Source: Candidatus Flexicrinis affinis
Lineage (GTDB): Bacteria > Chloroflexota > Anaerolineae > Aggregatilineales > Phototrophicaceae
Assembly: GCA_016716525.1 (NCBI GenBank)
Contig: JADJWE010000002.1
Span: 620,001-684,000 of the forward strand
Reading direction: 5' to 3'
Length of the DNA: 64,000 nucleotides
The notes below the pieces were generated by a model, which saw only the letters and a program-made list of their open reading frames with translations, was not told where the DNA came from and did not search any database. Within the stretch, counting starts at the first letter, position 1; every line of letters starts with the position of its first letter. Below, piece after piece: positions 8,284 through 17,631 of this stretch. A program made the position numbers and the translations under genes.

Positions 8284-9935
8284 GAGTTCGCCCGCTCTAC
8301 TCGCTCGACTGTGGCCAGCTCGCACGTCCCTGCGGTCGCGTTTGGCGGCGCTCGCCGGCATCGGCACCGTGCTTGTCGGCGCGCTAGTGGCCGTGATCAC
8401 CGGGCAGGTCGCCCGTGCGCAGCTGACCGCCACCGTTGGCACCGCGCTGGTCTCGACCGCGCAGCAAATCGCCGACCTGCTCGACCGTGAAATGTACGAG
8501 CGCTGGCGCGATGTCGAATTCACGGCGGGGCTTCGGCGTATGAACGATCCGAAGTCGTCAGTAGAGGATCGTCGGGATCTGCTAAACGAGCTCAAGGGTA
8601 CGTATCGCTACTACTCGTGGATCGGGTTCACAGACACGACTGGGACGATCATCGCCGGCTCGGATGGACTTCTGGAGGGCGAGTCGGTCGCGGCGCGTCC
8701 GTGGTTCATCGGCGGTCTGACAGGTATGTTCGTGGGCGACGTACGCGATGCAGTCCTGTTGGCGCGCGTTCTCGAAGTCGATCCGAACACGCCACTGCGG
8801 TTTGTCGACTTCGCCGTGCCGGTCAAAGCGCCGGATGGCACGCTGTTGGGCGTACTGGGCGCGCACTTGAGCTGGGAATGGGCGCGTGACCTGACGTCGT
8901 CGTTCCGGGTAGACAACGGCAGTGACAGCGTGCTGCGCGATCTCGATGTGATGATCGTCAATCGGGACGGCCGCTTGCTGATGAGTTTGGATGACGTGGG
9001 CGCGGGTGCCGTAGAGACCCTGCCGGTCGTGGATCCCGAACTATATGCGCCGCGACTCGCCAACGACAATCCGACCTATTGGCTGTCTGAGTGGCCGGAT
9101 GGAGTCCGCTATGCGGTCGCCGCGGTCAGCGACACCGGATATGAGGCGTATCCTGGGCTTGGCTGGACGGTCGTAGTGCGACAGACCGAATCGATTGCGC
9201 TGGCGCCAGCCTCGCTCATTCAGGCGCCCATTTTGCTTGTCGGGCTCGCCGCGGGCGTCGTCGTCGCAGCGCTGGTGTGGGTCGCGACAGGCCGACTAAT
9301 GCGGTCGCTCTTACAAGTCGTACAGGCTGCGGAGCTCGCCGCTTCCGGCGTAAACCTGACCGATCTGCCGGTACACTCGCGGCTCGCTGAAGTGAGCCAG
9401 CTCAGCAGCGCCCTGACGCACATGATGCATGAGCTTGAGGGTCGCAAGCATGCAAGCAGCCACGACTTCCTGACCGGTCTCGCCAATCGTGCCGCGTTCG
9501 AAAGTGCGCTTCAGGAAACGCTCACCCGCGGCGTTCAGGTACAGATCGCCGTGGCAATCGTTGACCTAGACTCCTTCAAACCTGTCAACGACAAGTTCGG
9601 CCATGCGGCCGGCGACGCCGTGCTGCGTGTCCTCGCGCGCCGCTTTGCCGACGCCGTCCGCGGGCACGGCCTGCTCGCCCGGCTAGGGTGGCGACGAGTT
9701 CGCCGTGATGCTCGCGCCAATCGAGTCACAAGAGGCTGCTCTCGGCACGATTCAAACCCTGATTGACGCCGCGGGCGACGAGATCGAGGAGCTTTCGGTC
9801 GTCGTAGGGGCAAGCGCTGGAGTGAGCTACAGCCCCGACCACGGAATCACTGTGGCAGAGCTGCTGGCAGCAGCGGATCGCGCGTTGTATGCCGCCAAAC
9901 GTGCGGGGCGCGGGCGCGCGCGCGTGGCCGATTAA
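8276..9935 (+). pseudogene. Cache-HAMP-GGDEF diguanylate cyclase, frameshifted inside the GGDEF motif
   Basis: The reading frame encodes a transmembrane segment (about residues 22-44), an extracytoplasmic Cache-type sensor, a second transmembrane segment (about 312-338), a HAMP-like linker and the start of a GGDEF domain (SHDFLTGLANRAAF, VDLDSFKPVNDKFGHAAGD). The frame then breaks: the run of three G at 9686-9688 has one G too many, turning RLGGDEF into RLGWRRV. The rest of the domain (DEFAVMLAPIESQ to ADRALYAAKRAGRGRARVAD) continues in another frame to 9935. With one G removed the protein would be full length and would synthesise cyclic di-GMP. The start overlaps the kinase stop (ATGCCTGA). 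A sequencing error is as likely as a true mutation. Confidence 0.85.
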
Positions 9936-9936
9936 C

Positions 9937-12134
9937 TCCAGCCGGTCTGCAAGTTCTGCCGGGGCGCGTCTGATACCGCGCTCGGGTTGAATCAAGAATA
10001 CCAGTTCAAACGTACTGCCTTGCGGGGATGAACGGACGTCGACCGTCCCGCCGTGGGTCTCGACGATCTTCTTGACCATCGCGAGGCCCAAACCCGTACC
10101 GCCCCGCTGCGCGCTTTGTCGGCCTTATAAGCGATCGAAGATGTGCGGAATATCCTCGGGCGCGATTCCGGACCCAAAGTCGGTTACGCTGACAGAGACG
10201 TGCGAAGGCGCTGCGTGGGTGCGATCTCGATTGGTTTGTCGGCCGGAGAAAAGAGGTAGGCGTTCTGGATGACGTGACGGCAGGCTTGTGTCAGCAGGTG
10301 TTGATCACCCACGATTGGCGGCAGGGACGGGGCCAGGTCAAGCTGTGGAGGGACACGCAATCCGATCGCACCGACGACGGCTAACGCATCACGAACCACG
10401 CCGTTGAGGTCGACCTCGGTCAGCGCGTGCATCGGCCCGGCGTCCAACGACGCGAGAGTCTGCAGATCGTCGACGAGCTTCGTCAAGTGCACAATCTGCT
10501 GTTCGATCTCGGACAGCCGCCCCTTACGGATGGCCGGATCATCCGCCCGGGACATGACATAGGCCGCACTGCTGATCACGGTCAGCGGCGTGCGCAGTTC
10601 GTGACTGCTGTTGGCGATGAATTCGGCGTTGACGCGCATGCGTTCGCGTTCAAGACGCAGTTCGAACGCCCGCTTTTCGGCCTCGCGCCAGTCTGTAATG
10701 TCGTGAAGCACGCCGACATGTGTAGCAACCCGTCCCGATGCATCACGGCTGAACACCCGATCGGCCGAGCGAATCGTCCTCCACTTCCCGTCCGCAGCAC
10801 GCATCCGGAACTCGAGCTCGAGCACCTCGTCGTCGCCTCAGACGCGACAAGCCGCGCGAAGTGAGCCTGCTTGCGTTCGAGATCCGCCGGATGGACAAGA
10901 TGGTCGAAAGGATCGGGATCGTAAGCGTCCCACCGATTCTTTGGGTAGCCGAGCAGTTCACGCACATCGACGTTCTGATAGATCGTCCGGCGCGTGCCGG
11001 TGTCGAGCAGATAAATCATCTCCGGCGCCGCATATGTCACCTGCTCGAGGAGCCTTGTCTGCTGCTCGCGCTCGGCATACGCTTTTTTGAGTTCGGTGTG
11101 TTCCGTCACCGTACCGACGATCTGCGCGAGCGTGCCGCCTTCCATACGAAACGGGACGATCTCGGTCTGATACCAGCGCAGATTTCCTTGTGCGTCGCGC
11201 GAACGCGCTTCGAACGACGCGTGTTCGTCACCTGGACAAGCCGCGCCAGTGCGTCGAAGACTTTCCAGCGATCGTCTTCCATCACGAAGTCAAACGTTTG
11301 GGAAGAATTGACCTCGTTCCACGTCTGTTCGTCAAAGCCGAAGAACGACCACATCGACTGGCTCGAAAAAGCGAGCTCATCTTTGAGTACGTCGTAAACG
11401 AATACGAAGCCGGGCGTCGTGCGCAGTACGGACTCGAACATGGATTTCTGTTCGCGCAGCGCCGCTTCCGAGCGCGAAACTTGCTCAACTTGAGCGGCCA
11501 ACGACTCGGTCTGCCCCTCCACGCGATCCAGCAGCGGATAGTGAACGAACACCGCGTAGCCGCCGATGGCGACCACAATAACGACAATACGCGCGATGTT
11601 GATGACCTGCTGCAGGCCCGATACTTGCGAGAATTCGGCGCGCTGACTCCGAGCATAGGCGATGAGATCGGCAGTGAGTCCCGGCGTCTGCGCCTGAAGC
11701 AGGAGGACGTCGGGATTTTCGGCATCGACCTCGCCAATCGGCAACGCGCTCAACCGTTCAATGGCCGCAACGACGGCCTCGATGCGCGGACGCGCCTGCA
11801 AGTCTTCGAGCTGGAACATCTCGCGGAAGTCGCTCGTATCGGGGAGGATGTCGACCAGCGAGGTGACTTCGCCGATCTGATCTGCCTCGCGCTGCATCAC
11901 CGCAAGCAAGCTGGCAGTCTCCCTCTCCCCGGCATCAATCAAGCGGTCCGCCATAAAGGCGATATCGTCAAGCGGGGTAATGATCTCGTTGAGGTGGCCG
12001 AACAGCTCCGCAGAGTCGGTCTCGGTGGAGCGAATCCAATTGAACATCAGTTCGCTGCTGATCACCAGAATGGCGATCAGTACGACAAAGACGAGGGTGG
12101 CGCGGCGCGTTGGAAGCGTTAGCGTACGATTCAT
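9937..12134 (-). pseudogene. PAS-domain sensor histidine kinase with several frameshifts
   Basis: The N-terminus (MNRTLTLPTRRATLVFVVLI) has a transmembrane helix, a periplasmic helical region, a second helix (ARIVVIVVAIGGYAVFVHY) and a PAS domain (FESVLRTTPGFVFVYDVLKD). The frame changes near 11230, continues through a second PAS (LLEQVTYAAPEMIYLLDTG), changes near 10840, and continues into HisKA (FIANSSHELRTPLTVISSA) and the N-box region. It changes again near 10227, and at least twice between 10095 and 10135, before the G2 box and tail (GLAMVKKIVETHGGTVDV). All kinase motifs survive, each in its own frame, so this would be an intact orphan kinase if about five single-base indels were corrected. 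The exact 3' end is uncertain and abuts the convergent cyclase gene. Confidence 0.75.
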
Positions 12135-12314
12135 CAGGTCCCGAGCACCCGTCGTCGCGGATGCTACTCAACAGCATACACATTGTAGCGCAACGTTACT
12201 TGCACAAGTTTTGTGAATTGCGTCCGGACCCATGCGCGCTGCGACAACATGACAGAAGTCATCGGGATCGCACGATTTTCTATAGATTCATGTAGATCTT
12301 TGGACATTTACCGA

Positions 12315-12320
12315 TATAAT
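12315..12320 (+). promoter_or_regulatory. Consensus -10 element (TATAAT) before hemH
   Basis: A perfect TATAAT lies at this position. The sequence about 17 bases upstream (12292-12297) is a poor -35 match. The box overlaps the ATG at 12319, which would then lie outside or at the very edge of the transcript. This favours the ATG at 12352 as the real start of the ferrochelatase. Confidence 0.4.
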
Positions 12321-12351
12321 GTTCGAGTCGTCACCCATCGAGTTAACGCGT

Positions 12352-13425
12352 ATGACGGTCTCACGGTCGAAAGTCGGCGTCGTAGTCGGGCAGCTTGGCA
12401 CCCCGACCGCACCGACTCCGCATGCCTTGCGCCCGTACCTGCGGCAGTTTCTATCCGACATGCGGGTCATCGATTATCACCCGTTGGCGTGGCAGCCCGT
12501 ACTGCACGGGATCATCCTGCGCACCCGCCCACGCCGGTCGGCGAAGCTGTACGCGCGTATCTGGACCGATGAAGGGTCGCCGCTGCTGGTCTATTCACGC
12601 CAGCAGGTCGAACTGCTGCAAGCGCGGCTGGGCGACGCGTTCGAGGTCGTCCTAGGCATGCGTTACGGCCAACCCGGCCTGATCGATGCGATCCGTGGGC
12701 TGGAGGCGCGCGGGATCGACCGCATCGTCGTGCTGCCGATGTACCCGCAGTACAGCTCGACCACCACAGCGTCGATCTACGACGGCGCATATCAAGGCGC
12801 GGCCGGCCGCCGGTGCCCGCTGTTCAACGAGCGCAAGCGTTTCGTGCCAACCTTGCGCTTTGTCGAGCCTTACTTCGACCACCCCGGCTACATCGAGTCG
12901 ATGTGCCGCCATCTCACCGCACAAATCGATTCCATGGACGCGCCGCCGGACGTCACCATTCTCACGTTCCACGGGATCCCGAACCGTTACATTCAGACCG
13001 GAGACCCGTACCGAGCGCAGTGCGATTCGACCGCCCGCCTGCTTGCCGAGGCCATGGGCTGGGACGAGTCCCAGTGGCGCGTGAGTTTCCAGTCGCGGTT
13101 CGGGCCGGAGAAGTGGCTTGAGCCGTACACCGACGGCACGATTGAACAGCTCGCCCACGAAAAGGCTGGGCGGGTGCTGGTGTTCTCGCCGGGGTTCACC
13201 ACCGACTGCCTCGAAACGCTGGACGAACTCGGCAACGAGGGGCGCGAGGCATTTGTCGAGGCCGGCGGCAGCGAGCACGACTTCACGCTCGCTCCATGCT
13301 TGAACGCCAACCCCGACTGGATCGACGTCCTCGCCGGCCTCGTCCGGCAAAATGCGGCGGGTTGGACAGACGCCGCCAGCACGCACGAATTTCACCACGC
13401 AGTTGAAGGAGCGACCCTACCGTGA
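12352..13425 (+). CDS. hemH: Ferrochelatase (haem biosynthesis)
   Basis: Inserts ferrous iron into a porphyrin (protoporphyrin IX or coproporphyrin III, depending on the branch) in haem synthesis. The protein begins VGVVVGQLGTPTAPTP after the start, matching the family opening 'LLNLGTP'. The catalytic histidine lies in LTFHGIPNRYI (about His207) and the conserved acidic residues in FSPGFTTDCLETLDE. The central stretch IDRIVVLPMYPQYSSTTT is also characteristic. From 12352 the product is 357 residues, close to the family norm; the upstream ATG at 12319 overlaps a TATAAT box. The stop overlaps the start of the DUF454 gene by four bases (GTGA). No other haem genes are adjacent. Confidence 0.93.
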   Translation: MTVSRSKVGVVVGQLGTPTAPTPHALRPYLRQFLSDMRVIDYHPLAWQPVLHGIILRTRPRRSAKLYARIWTDEGSPLLVYSRQQVELLQARLGDAFEVVLGMRYGQPGLIDAIRGLEARGIDRIVVLPMYPQYSSTTTASIYDGAYQGAAGRRCPLFNERKRFVPTLRFVEPYFDHPGYIESMCRHLTAQIDSMDAPPDVTILTFHGIPNRYIQTGDPYRAQCDSTARLLAEAMGWDESQWRVSFQSRFGPEKWLEPYTDGTIEQLAHEKAGRVLVFSPGFTTDCLETLDELGNEGREAFVEAGGSEHDFTLAPCLNANPDWIDVLAGLVRQNAAGWTDAASTHEFHHAVEGATLP

Positions 13426-13862
13426 ACGACACAACCCCGCACTCGACCTTGTTCAAGCCGCTTTCCGCCCCGGTTCGATACGCGTTAATCGCGTTCGGCT
13501 TCGTGTTCGTGGCCGTCGGGCTGATTGGCACGGTCGTGCCCGGCCTGCCGTCCACGATCTTCTTCATCCTCGCGGCGCTGTGTTTCGGGCGGGCGTCGGA
13601 GCGGTGGTACCAGTGGCTCGTGACGCGCCCGTTCGTCGGCAAGCACTTCCACACGTTCATGCAAGGCAAAGGCCTCACCGCACGCGCCAAGACCATCGCC
13701 ATCGCGGCGTGCTGGATCATGCTGCTCGCGCTGGCGCTCACGGTCGTGATCAGCGCCGGGGGACGGGCTGCGCTGGCGGTGACGGCGCTCATTCAGGCGT
13801 TCGTCGTGCTGCGCGTGCCGACCTATGTCGAGCCTGAGCCCTCGCTCGCCTCAGGCGATTAG
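13422..13862 (+). CDS. DUF454/YbaN-family inner-membrane protein
   Basis: A 146-residue protein starting with GTG. The family signature is clear: FVFVAVGLIGTVVPGLPSTIFFILAALCFGRASERWYQWL (two short stretches shown together with the helix break at VPGLP). A further pair of hydrophobic helices (AIAACWIMLLALALTVVIS and ALAVTALIQAFVVL) completes a three- to four-helix membrane protein. It is translationally coupled to hemH through a GTGA overlap. Members of this family are often small membrane proteins of unknown function; a link to haem metabolism is suggested only by the coupling. Confidence 0.88.
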   Translation: MNDTTPHSTLFKPLSAPVRYALIAFGFVFVAVGLIGTVVPGLPSTIFFILAALCFGRASERWYQWLVTRPFVGKHFHTFMQGKGLTARAKTIAIAACWIMLLALALTVVISAGGRAALAVTALIQAFVVLRVPTYVEPEPSLASGD

Positions 13863-13970
13863 ACCGGATTACTGTTAGGACCGGCGCGGAAGCCTGTCAG
13901 GTTCCGGTTAGCGACTGGCTGTCGTTCTATACTCGTGCGGATGTGTCCGGCCCTACCGGGAGGCCCGCCG

Positions 13971-15732
13971 ATGTTCCGCGCCCTGACCCTGATTGTCTGT
14001 ATCGCACTGCTGGCAGCGACCGGCGCTGCTGCACAGGATAGCCCGTACCTGACCGGCACCTTGACGACCGTGGACGTCGGCGGCGTCGAGCGTCAGTACG
14101 TGCTGTTCGCGCCGGATGACCTGCCCGCCGATGCGCCCCTTGTCGTCGTATTGCACGGCCGATTCCAGTCGGCTCGGTCGATCGAGGCGTTCACGCACCT
14201 AAATGCCGCCGCGCAAGAAAACGGCTGGATCGTCGCGTACCCGAACGCCGTCAACGGCAGTTGGGAGGACGGCGGGCGCGAGTCCGGCCTGCCGCGCACT
14301 GGCGATCCGGTCGATGACGTCGGGTTCTTCGACGCGGTCGTCGCCGACGTGACCGCTACCCACAGCACCGGTTCGATCAACGCGGCAGCCTTCGACACCG
14401 GCGGCACCCTGCTCCAGCGCATCCTGTGCGAAGCTGAGACCGAACTCGACACGGCGATGCTGGTCGCGTCGGTGGTGTGGTCGCACACGCTGGAACGCTG
14501 CGCCGAGGCGCGGATCGATACGCGCATGCTGCTCGTGTTCGGCGCGCTCGACTCGATTTACGAGCCGCTGGGCACGACCTTCGACACCCTGCCCCGCCCG
14601 GACGGCACGCCCAACCGCCGCGGCGGCTTTGACGAGACGGCCAAGTTCTGGGCGTCACGCGCGGGCTGCGACCCGGACTCGACGCAGACCGGTCAGTCGG
14701 TCGTGTTCGAAGGCTGCCCGATCGACGGCCAAGTGACGGCGATGCTGCTGCCGAGCGCCGGGCACGAATGGCCGCGCTCCGGCGACTACGCGATCACCGG
14801 CGGGTTCAACCCACTGCACGACGGCGTAACCTTGCTCGGTGAACTGCTGGCGGGCCGCCTGCCGGTCGATCCGGTCGATCCGCCCGACGTGCTCGTGCCG
14901 CCGCGCACATTCATCGCCTACGTGCCGACAGCCTACACCGCCGACGCGCCGCTGCCCGTGGTCGTCGCGCTGCACGGCCGGCCCGACACCGGTGCCGGAT
15001 TCGCCGCCATCACCGCCATGACGCCGATTGCCGAAGAAGAAGGCTTCATCGCCGTGTTCCCCGACGGCGTCGACAACCAGTGGAACTACCTCGAAGGCGT
15101 GACGGGCGAAACGCCGTACAACTATGTGAGCGACGTGCGCTTCCTCGACCGGCTGATCGACGACCTCGCCGTCGACCTCAACATCGACGCGGCACGCGTG
15201 TACCTGACCGGCTTCAGCAACGGCGGATTCATGACCTACCGGATGGCCTGCGAGCCAACCGTCAACCGCTTTGCCGCGTTCGCCGTGGCCGGCGCGCTGA
15301 TGTACCCCGAGTTTCAACCGCCGTGCCTTGTCAGTCCGCCGCGCCCGATGCTGATCGAGCACGGCACCGAGGACATCAGCATTTCGTGGGACGGCATCAC
15401 GCACATGCCCGCCCCCCGGCCACCTCGCCGTGACGCTTAACGTGCTGCAATCGGTGAGCTTCTGGGCCTCGCGCAACGGGTGCGATCCGACCCTGACCGA
15501 GCGATTCGAGTATCCGCGGGCGGACGAGCTGACGGCCGTCATCCGCTTCGACTTCGTGGAGTGCGCGGGCGCGCCGGTGACGTTCTACGCCGTGATGGGT
15601 GGTGGGCACGGTTGGCCGGGCGTGGATGTCGTGCCGGAGCGCATCGCCGGGAACAACACGCACGACATCCACCTCACCCACGAAATCTGGGACTTCTTCA
15701 AGGATCAGCGCTTGGTGGAGAGTGGTCAGTAG
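13971..15732 (+). pseudogene. Secreted two-domain LpqC/PHB-depolymerase-like esterase, one frameshift
   Basis: A signal peptide (MFRALTLIVCIALLAATGA) with a GGGAGG ribosome-binding site precedes two homologous alpha/beta-hydrolase domains of the LpqC/poly(3-hydroxybutyrate) depolymerase type. The C-terminal copy has the motif LHGRPDTGAGF, the nucleophile elbow GFSNGGFMTYRMA and, after the frameshift, GGGHGWPG with the catalytic histidine. The N-terminal copy keeps VLHGRFQSARS but has AFDTGGT where the nucleophile elbow should be, so it looks inactive. The frame breaks in a run of C at about 15413-15417; removing one C joins APGHLAVTLNV and gives a product ending at 15732. It is probably secreted and acts on an ester polymer or feruloyl-type ester; the substrate is unknown. 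Confidence 0.82.
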
Positions 15733-15755
15733 GCAGGAGTCAGGTGTAAGTACCC

Positions 15756-15885
15756 GACCTCACCCCGCGTCGCTGCGCCCTCTCGAACGAACCTCACCCC
15801 AAACCCCTTTCCGCCTCGGAGAGGGGCTTTCAAATCCGGCGTGTGTTTCTCCCCTCTCCTCGGGAGAGGGGCCGGGGGTGAGGTC
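15756..15885. repeat. MITE-like repeat with GACCTCACCCC/GGGGTGAGGTC ends (copy 1)
   Basis: About 130 bp bounded by the perfect 11-bp inverted ends GACCTCACCCC and GGGGTGAGGTC. Inside are G/C-rich hairpin arms (CCCCTCTCC...GGAGAGGGG). The reverse complement is nearly the same as the element at 35681-35790, including the central stretch ACACACGCCGGATT. It fills the convergent gap after the esterase gene. Confidence 0.8.
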
Positions 15886-15933
15886 TGTTCTGGCCGGGGG
15901 TGTCGTTACGCTTGGCGCACCGACCGCCTACTC

Positions 15934-16007
15934 GTAGGGACGCGATATATCGCGTCCGGTGGCGGCGGGCCGATCGCGTTCGCGGACGCCATGTATGGCG
16001 TCCCTAC
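15934..16007. repeat. Hairpin repeat with GTAGGGACGC/GCGTCCCTAC ends
   Basis: A 74-bp element bounded by inverted ends GTAGGGACGC and GCGTCCCTAC. Two inner palindromes are present (CGCGATATATCGCG and GGACGCCATGTATGGCGTCC). It resembles the GTAGGGGCGACCC-type repeat at 45769. The convergent gap 15733-16171 consists almost wholly of such repeats; I see no gene there. Confidence 0.65.
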
Positions 16008-16108
16008 CACACCGTGCTTATTCCGCTGCTGAGATCACTCCGCCACGCTGCGCTCCGCTATCCCTCGCCCTGAGGGGGACGGGCGTTCGTGTCCGGCGCG
16101 AGTCGTTC

Positions 16109-16145
16109 TCCCCTCTCCAGTTGGAGAGAGGTCGGGGGTGAGGTC
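16109..16145. repeat. Half copy of the CTCACCCC repeat family
   Basis: The sequence CTCCCCTCTCC followed by GGAGAGAGG and GGGGGTGAGGTC is the right-hand half of the MITE-like element found at 15756 and 35681. No left end with GACCTCACCCC is found nearby, so this is a partial copy. Confidence 0.55.
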
Positions 16146-16171
16146 TGCTTTGGGCGACGTACTTACCATTT

Positions 16172-17437
16172 CTACGGCGTCGACGTCGCTGTAGCCACCA
16201 TGCACGGCCAGGTCCCATACGTCGGACAGTCCTGAACGAGTGGCTCGCCCGGGGGATCCTCGGCCCAACTGTACCCATGTCCCGGGTACGCAAGGTTGAA
16301 AAACGAAATGGCGTCATTGCTACCGGCCAGCCGATCCACATAGAACGCAAGACCCAATTCCGGGTACGCGATCACGATAAGATCTGGAGTCGCCGCTTTC
16401 GCGGTGTCATGTATCGTTGCGACTGGCGGTGAACCGAATACTTCAACGACGACGTCTACGGTTGTATCGAGGCGGCCATTCAATTGGTCGACCATGCCTG
16501 ACACGATGTGTACGTCGATCGCTGAATCTGAGAATAGGAGTGGCAAGTCAGGGGCGTACCACTGAATCTGACCAGGCAGAACATAGTACTGGATACTCGC
16601 GCTTACGAGAGAATCGACTAACTCCTGCTCGGTCGTGACATTCGGCTGGATGCCGAGAAAACAGTTTCGCTGACAGTCCGGCCCGCTGAACAGGTTCAGC
16701 AGCGCCTGCCCTTCGGTTGAGAGCGACTGTTCGTCCATGTCGGCAGATGTAGAAACGGCGGTCGGCGTCGCCGTCGGCGCGATACATGGGGCCACATCGT
16801 ATGTTGCGCACTCTTGGGTCACTGGTGTGCCGGGGGGATGACTTGGCATACCGACTCGGTTCTCAGGCTCAGTCAGAAACAAATAACTAGCTCTTTGGGT
16901 GTTCTGTGTTGCGTCTACAAAAAACAGTAGGCCCAAGTCTGGATACCCAACTAAGTACATGGGGAATTGATACGTTACGACCTCTGGCGCACCGAAAACC
17001 TGCAGGATTGCGCTCACGCGGACACCTATCGGAGCGGCAACTTGAATCACGGTGCGTTGATCATCTTCTCCGACGGTAATAGTAAATCCGAATGGATCGA
17101 CTCCATCGTTGACCCCCGCGATCAGCTCAGGTTCCCAGTAAATCACGCCATACTCAAAGTGGTATGCTGTGTTGCTCTGTTCGAGGGATGACACAATCTC
17201 CGTCGCGGTAGTAACCCCGGGCTCGAGTCCCATATAGCACAGTGGCGAACATTCGCCTGCGAATAGACTGTTGAGGATTTTCACTTCAGATTGCGAATCG
17301 AAAGCCGATTGCCCGCCGCCGCCAGTGGGTGTTGGCGTCGTCACGGGCGTGGATGGCACGGTCGGCTGGGCTTTTGACAGGCCGAGCAGCACAATGCCGA
17401 ACAAGGTAACTAACAGGCATCTAGACAAGAGGTTCAT
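16172..17437 (-). CDS. Secreted protein with a duplicated domain, function unknown
   Basis: A 421-residue protein with an N-terminal signal peptide (MNLLSRCLLVTLFGIVLLGL) and a proline/threonine-rich linker. Two copies of a ~160-residue domain follow. Copy 1 opens with ILNSLFAGECSPLCYMGLEP and copy 2 with LLNLFSGPDCQRNCFLGIQP; both continue with (G/N)VTT-E--(V/D)SL. Both end with a (V/I)GYPDLGLLFFVD or IAYPELGLAFYVD strand and a cysteine pair (QECATYDVAPC, QDCPTYGTWPC). The paired cysteines suggest one or two disulfides per domain. I recognise no known family. Its neighbours are unrelated. Start at 17437 is preferred over 17449 because it begins the signal peptide cleanly. Confidence 0.7.
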   Translation of the reverse strand: MNLLSRCLLVTLFGIVLLGLSKAQPTVPSTPVTTPTPTGGGGQSAFDSQSEVKILNSLFAGECSPLCYMGLEPGVTTATEIVSSLEQSNTAYHFEYGVIYWEPELIAGVNDGVDPFGFTITVGEDDQRTVIQVAAPIGVRVSAILQVFGAPEVVTYQFPMYLVGYPDLGLLFFVDATQNTQRASYLFLTEPENRVGMPSHPPGTPVTQECATYDVAPCIAPTATPTAVSTSADMDEQSLSTEGQALLNLFSGPDCQRNCFLGIQPNVTTEQELVDSLVSASIQYYVLPGQIQWYAPDLPLLFSDSAIDVHIVSGMVDQLNGRLDTTVDVVVEVFGSPPVATIHDTAKAATPDLIVIAYPELGLAFYVDRLAGSNDAISFFNLAYPGHGYSWAEDPPGEPLVQDCPTYGTWPCMVATATSTP

Positions 17438-17631
17438 TGAACATGTCACCGATCCAATCCGACAACAGCCCGTTCAATGGACGCTGGCGTGGAGATGATG
17501 CGGGTCAATCACCCGAAGCGTAACGCCGGATAACCATACCCGGCCAGTACCGTTGGCATGGCGTCGGGATGCCGGTAGTCAGGAGTTGCCGCGCGTGGTC
17601 TGTGTCGCAATAACCCCTTCCGTCCGTCGCC

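Noticed and set aside
9686..9689. Programmed frameshift in the diguanylate cyclase
   Set aside because: The site is a short G run with no slippery heptamer or obvious stimulatory structure, and it disrupts the catalytic motif. The many similar indels nearby point to error or mutation.
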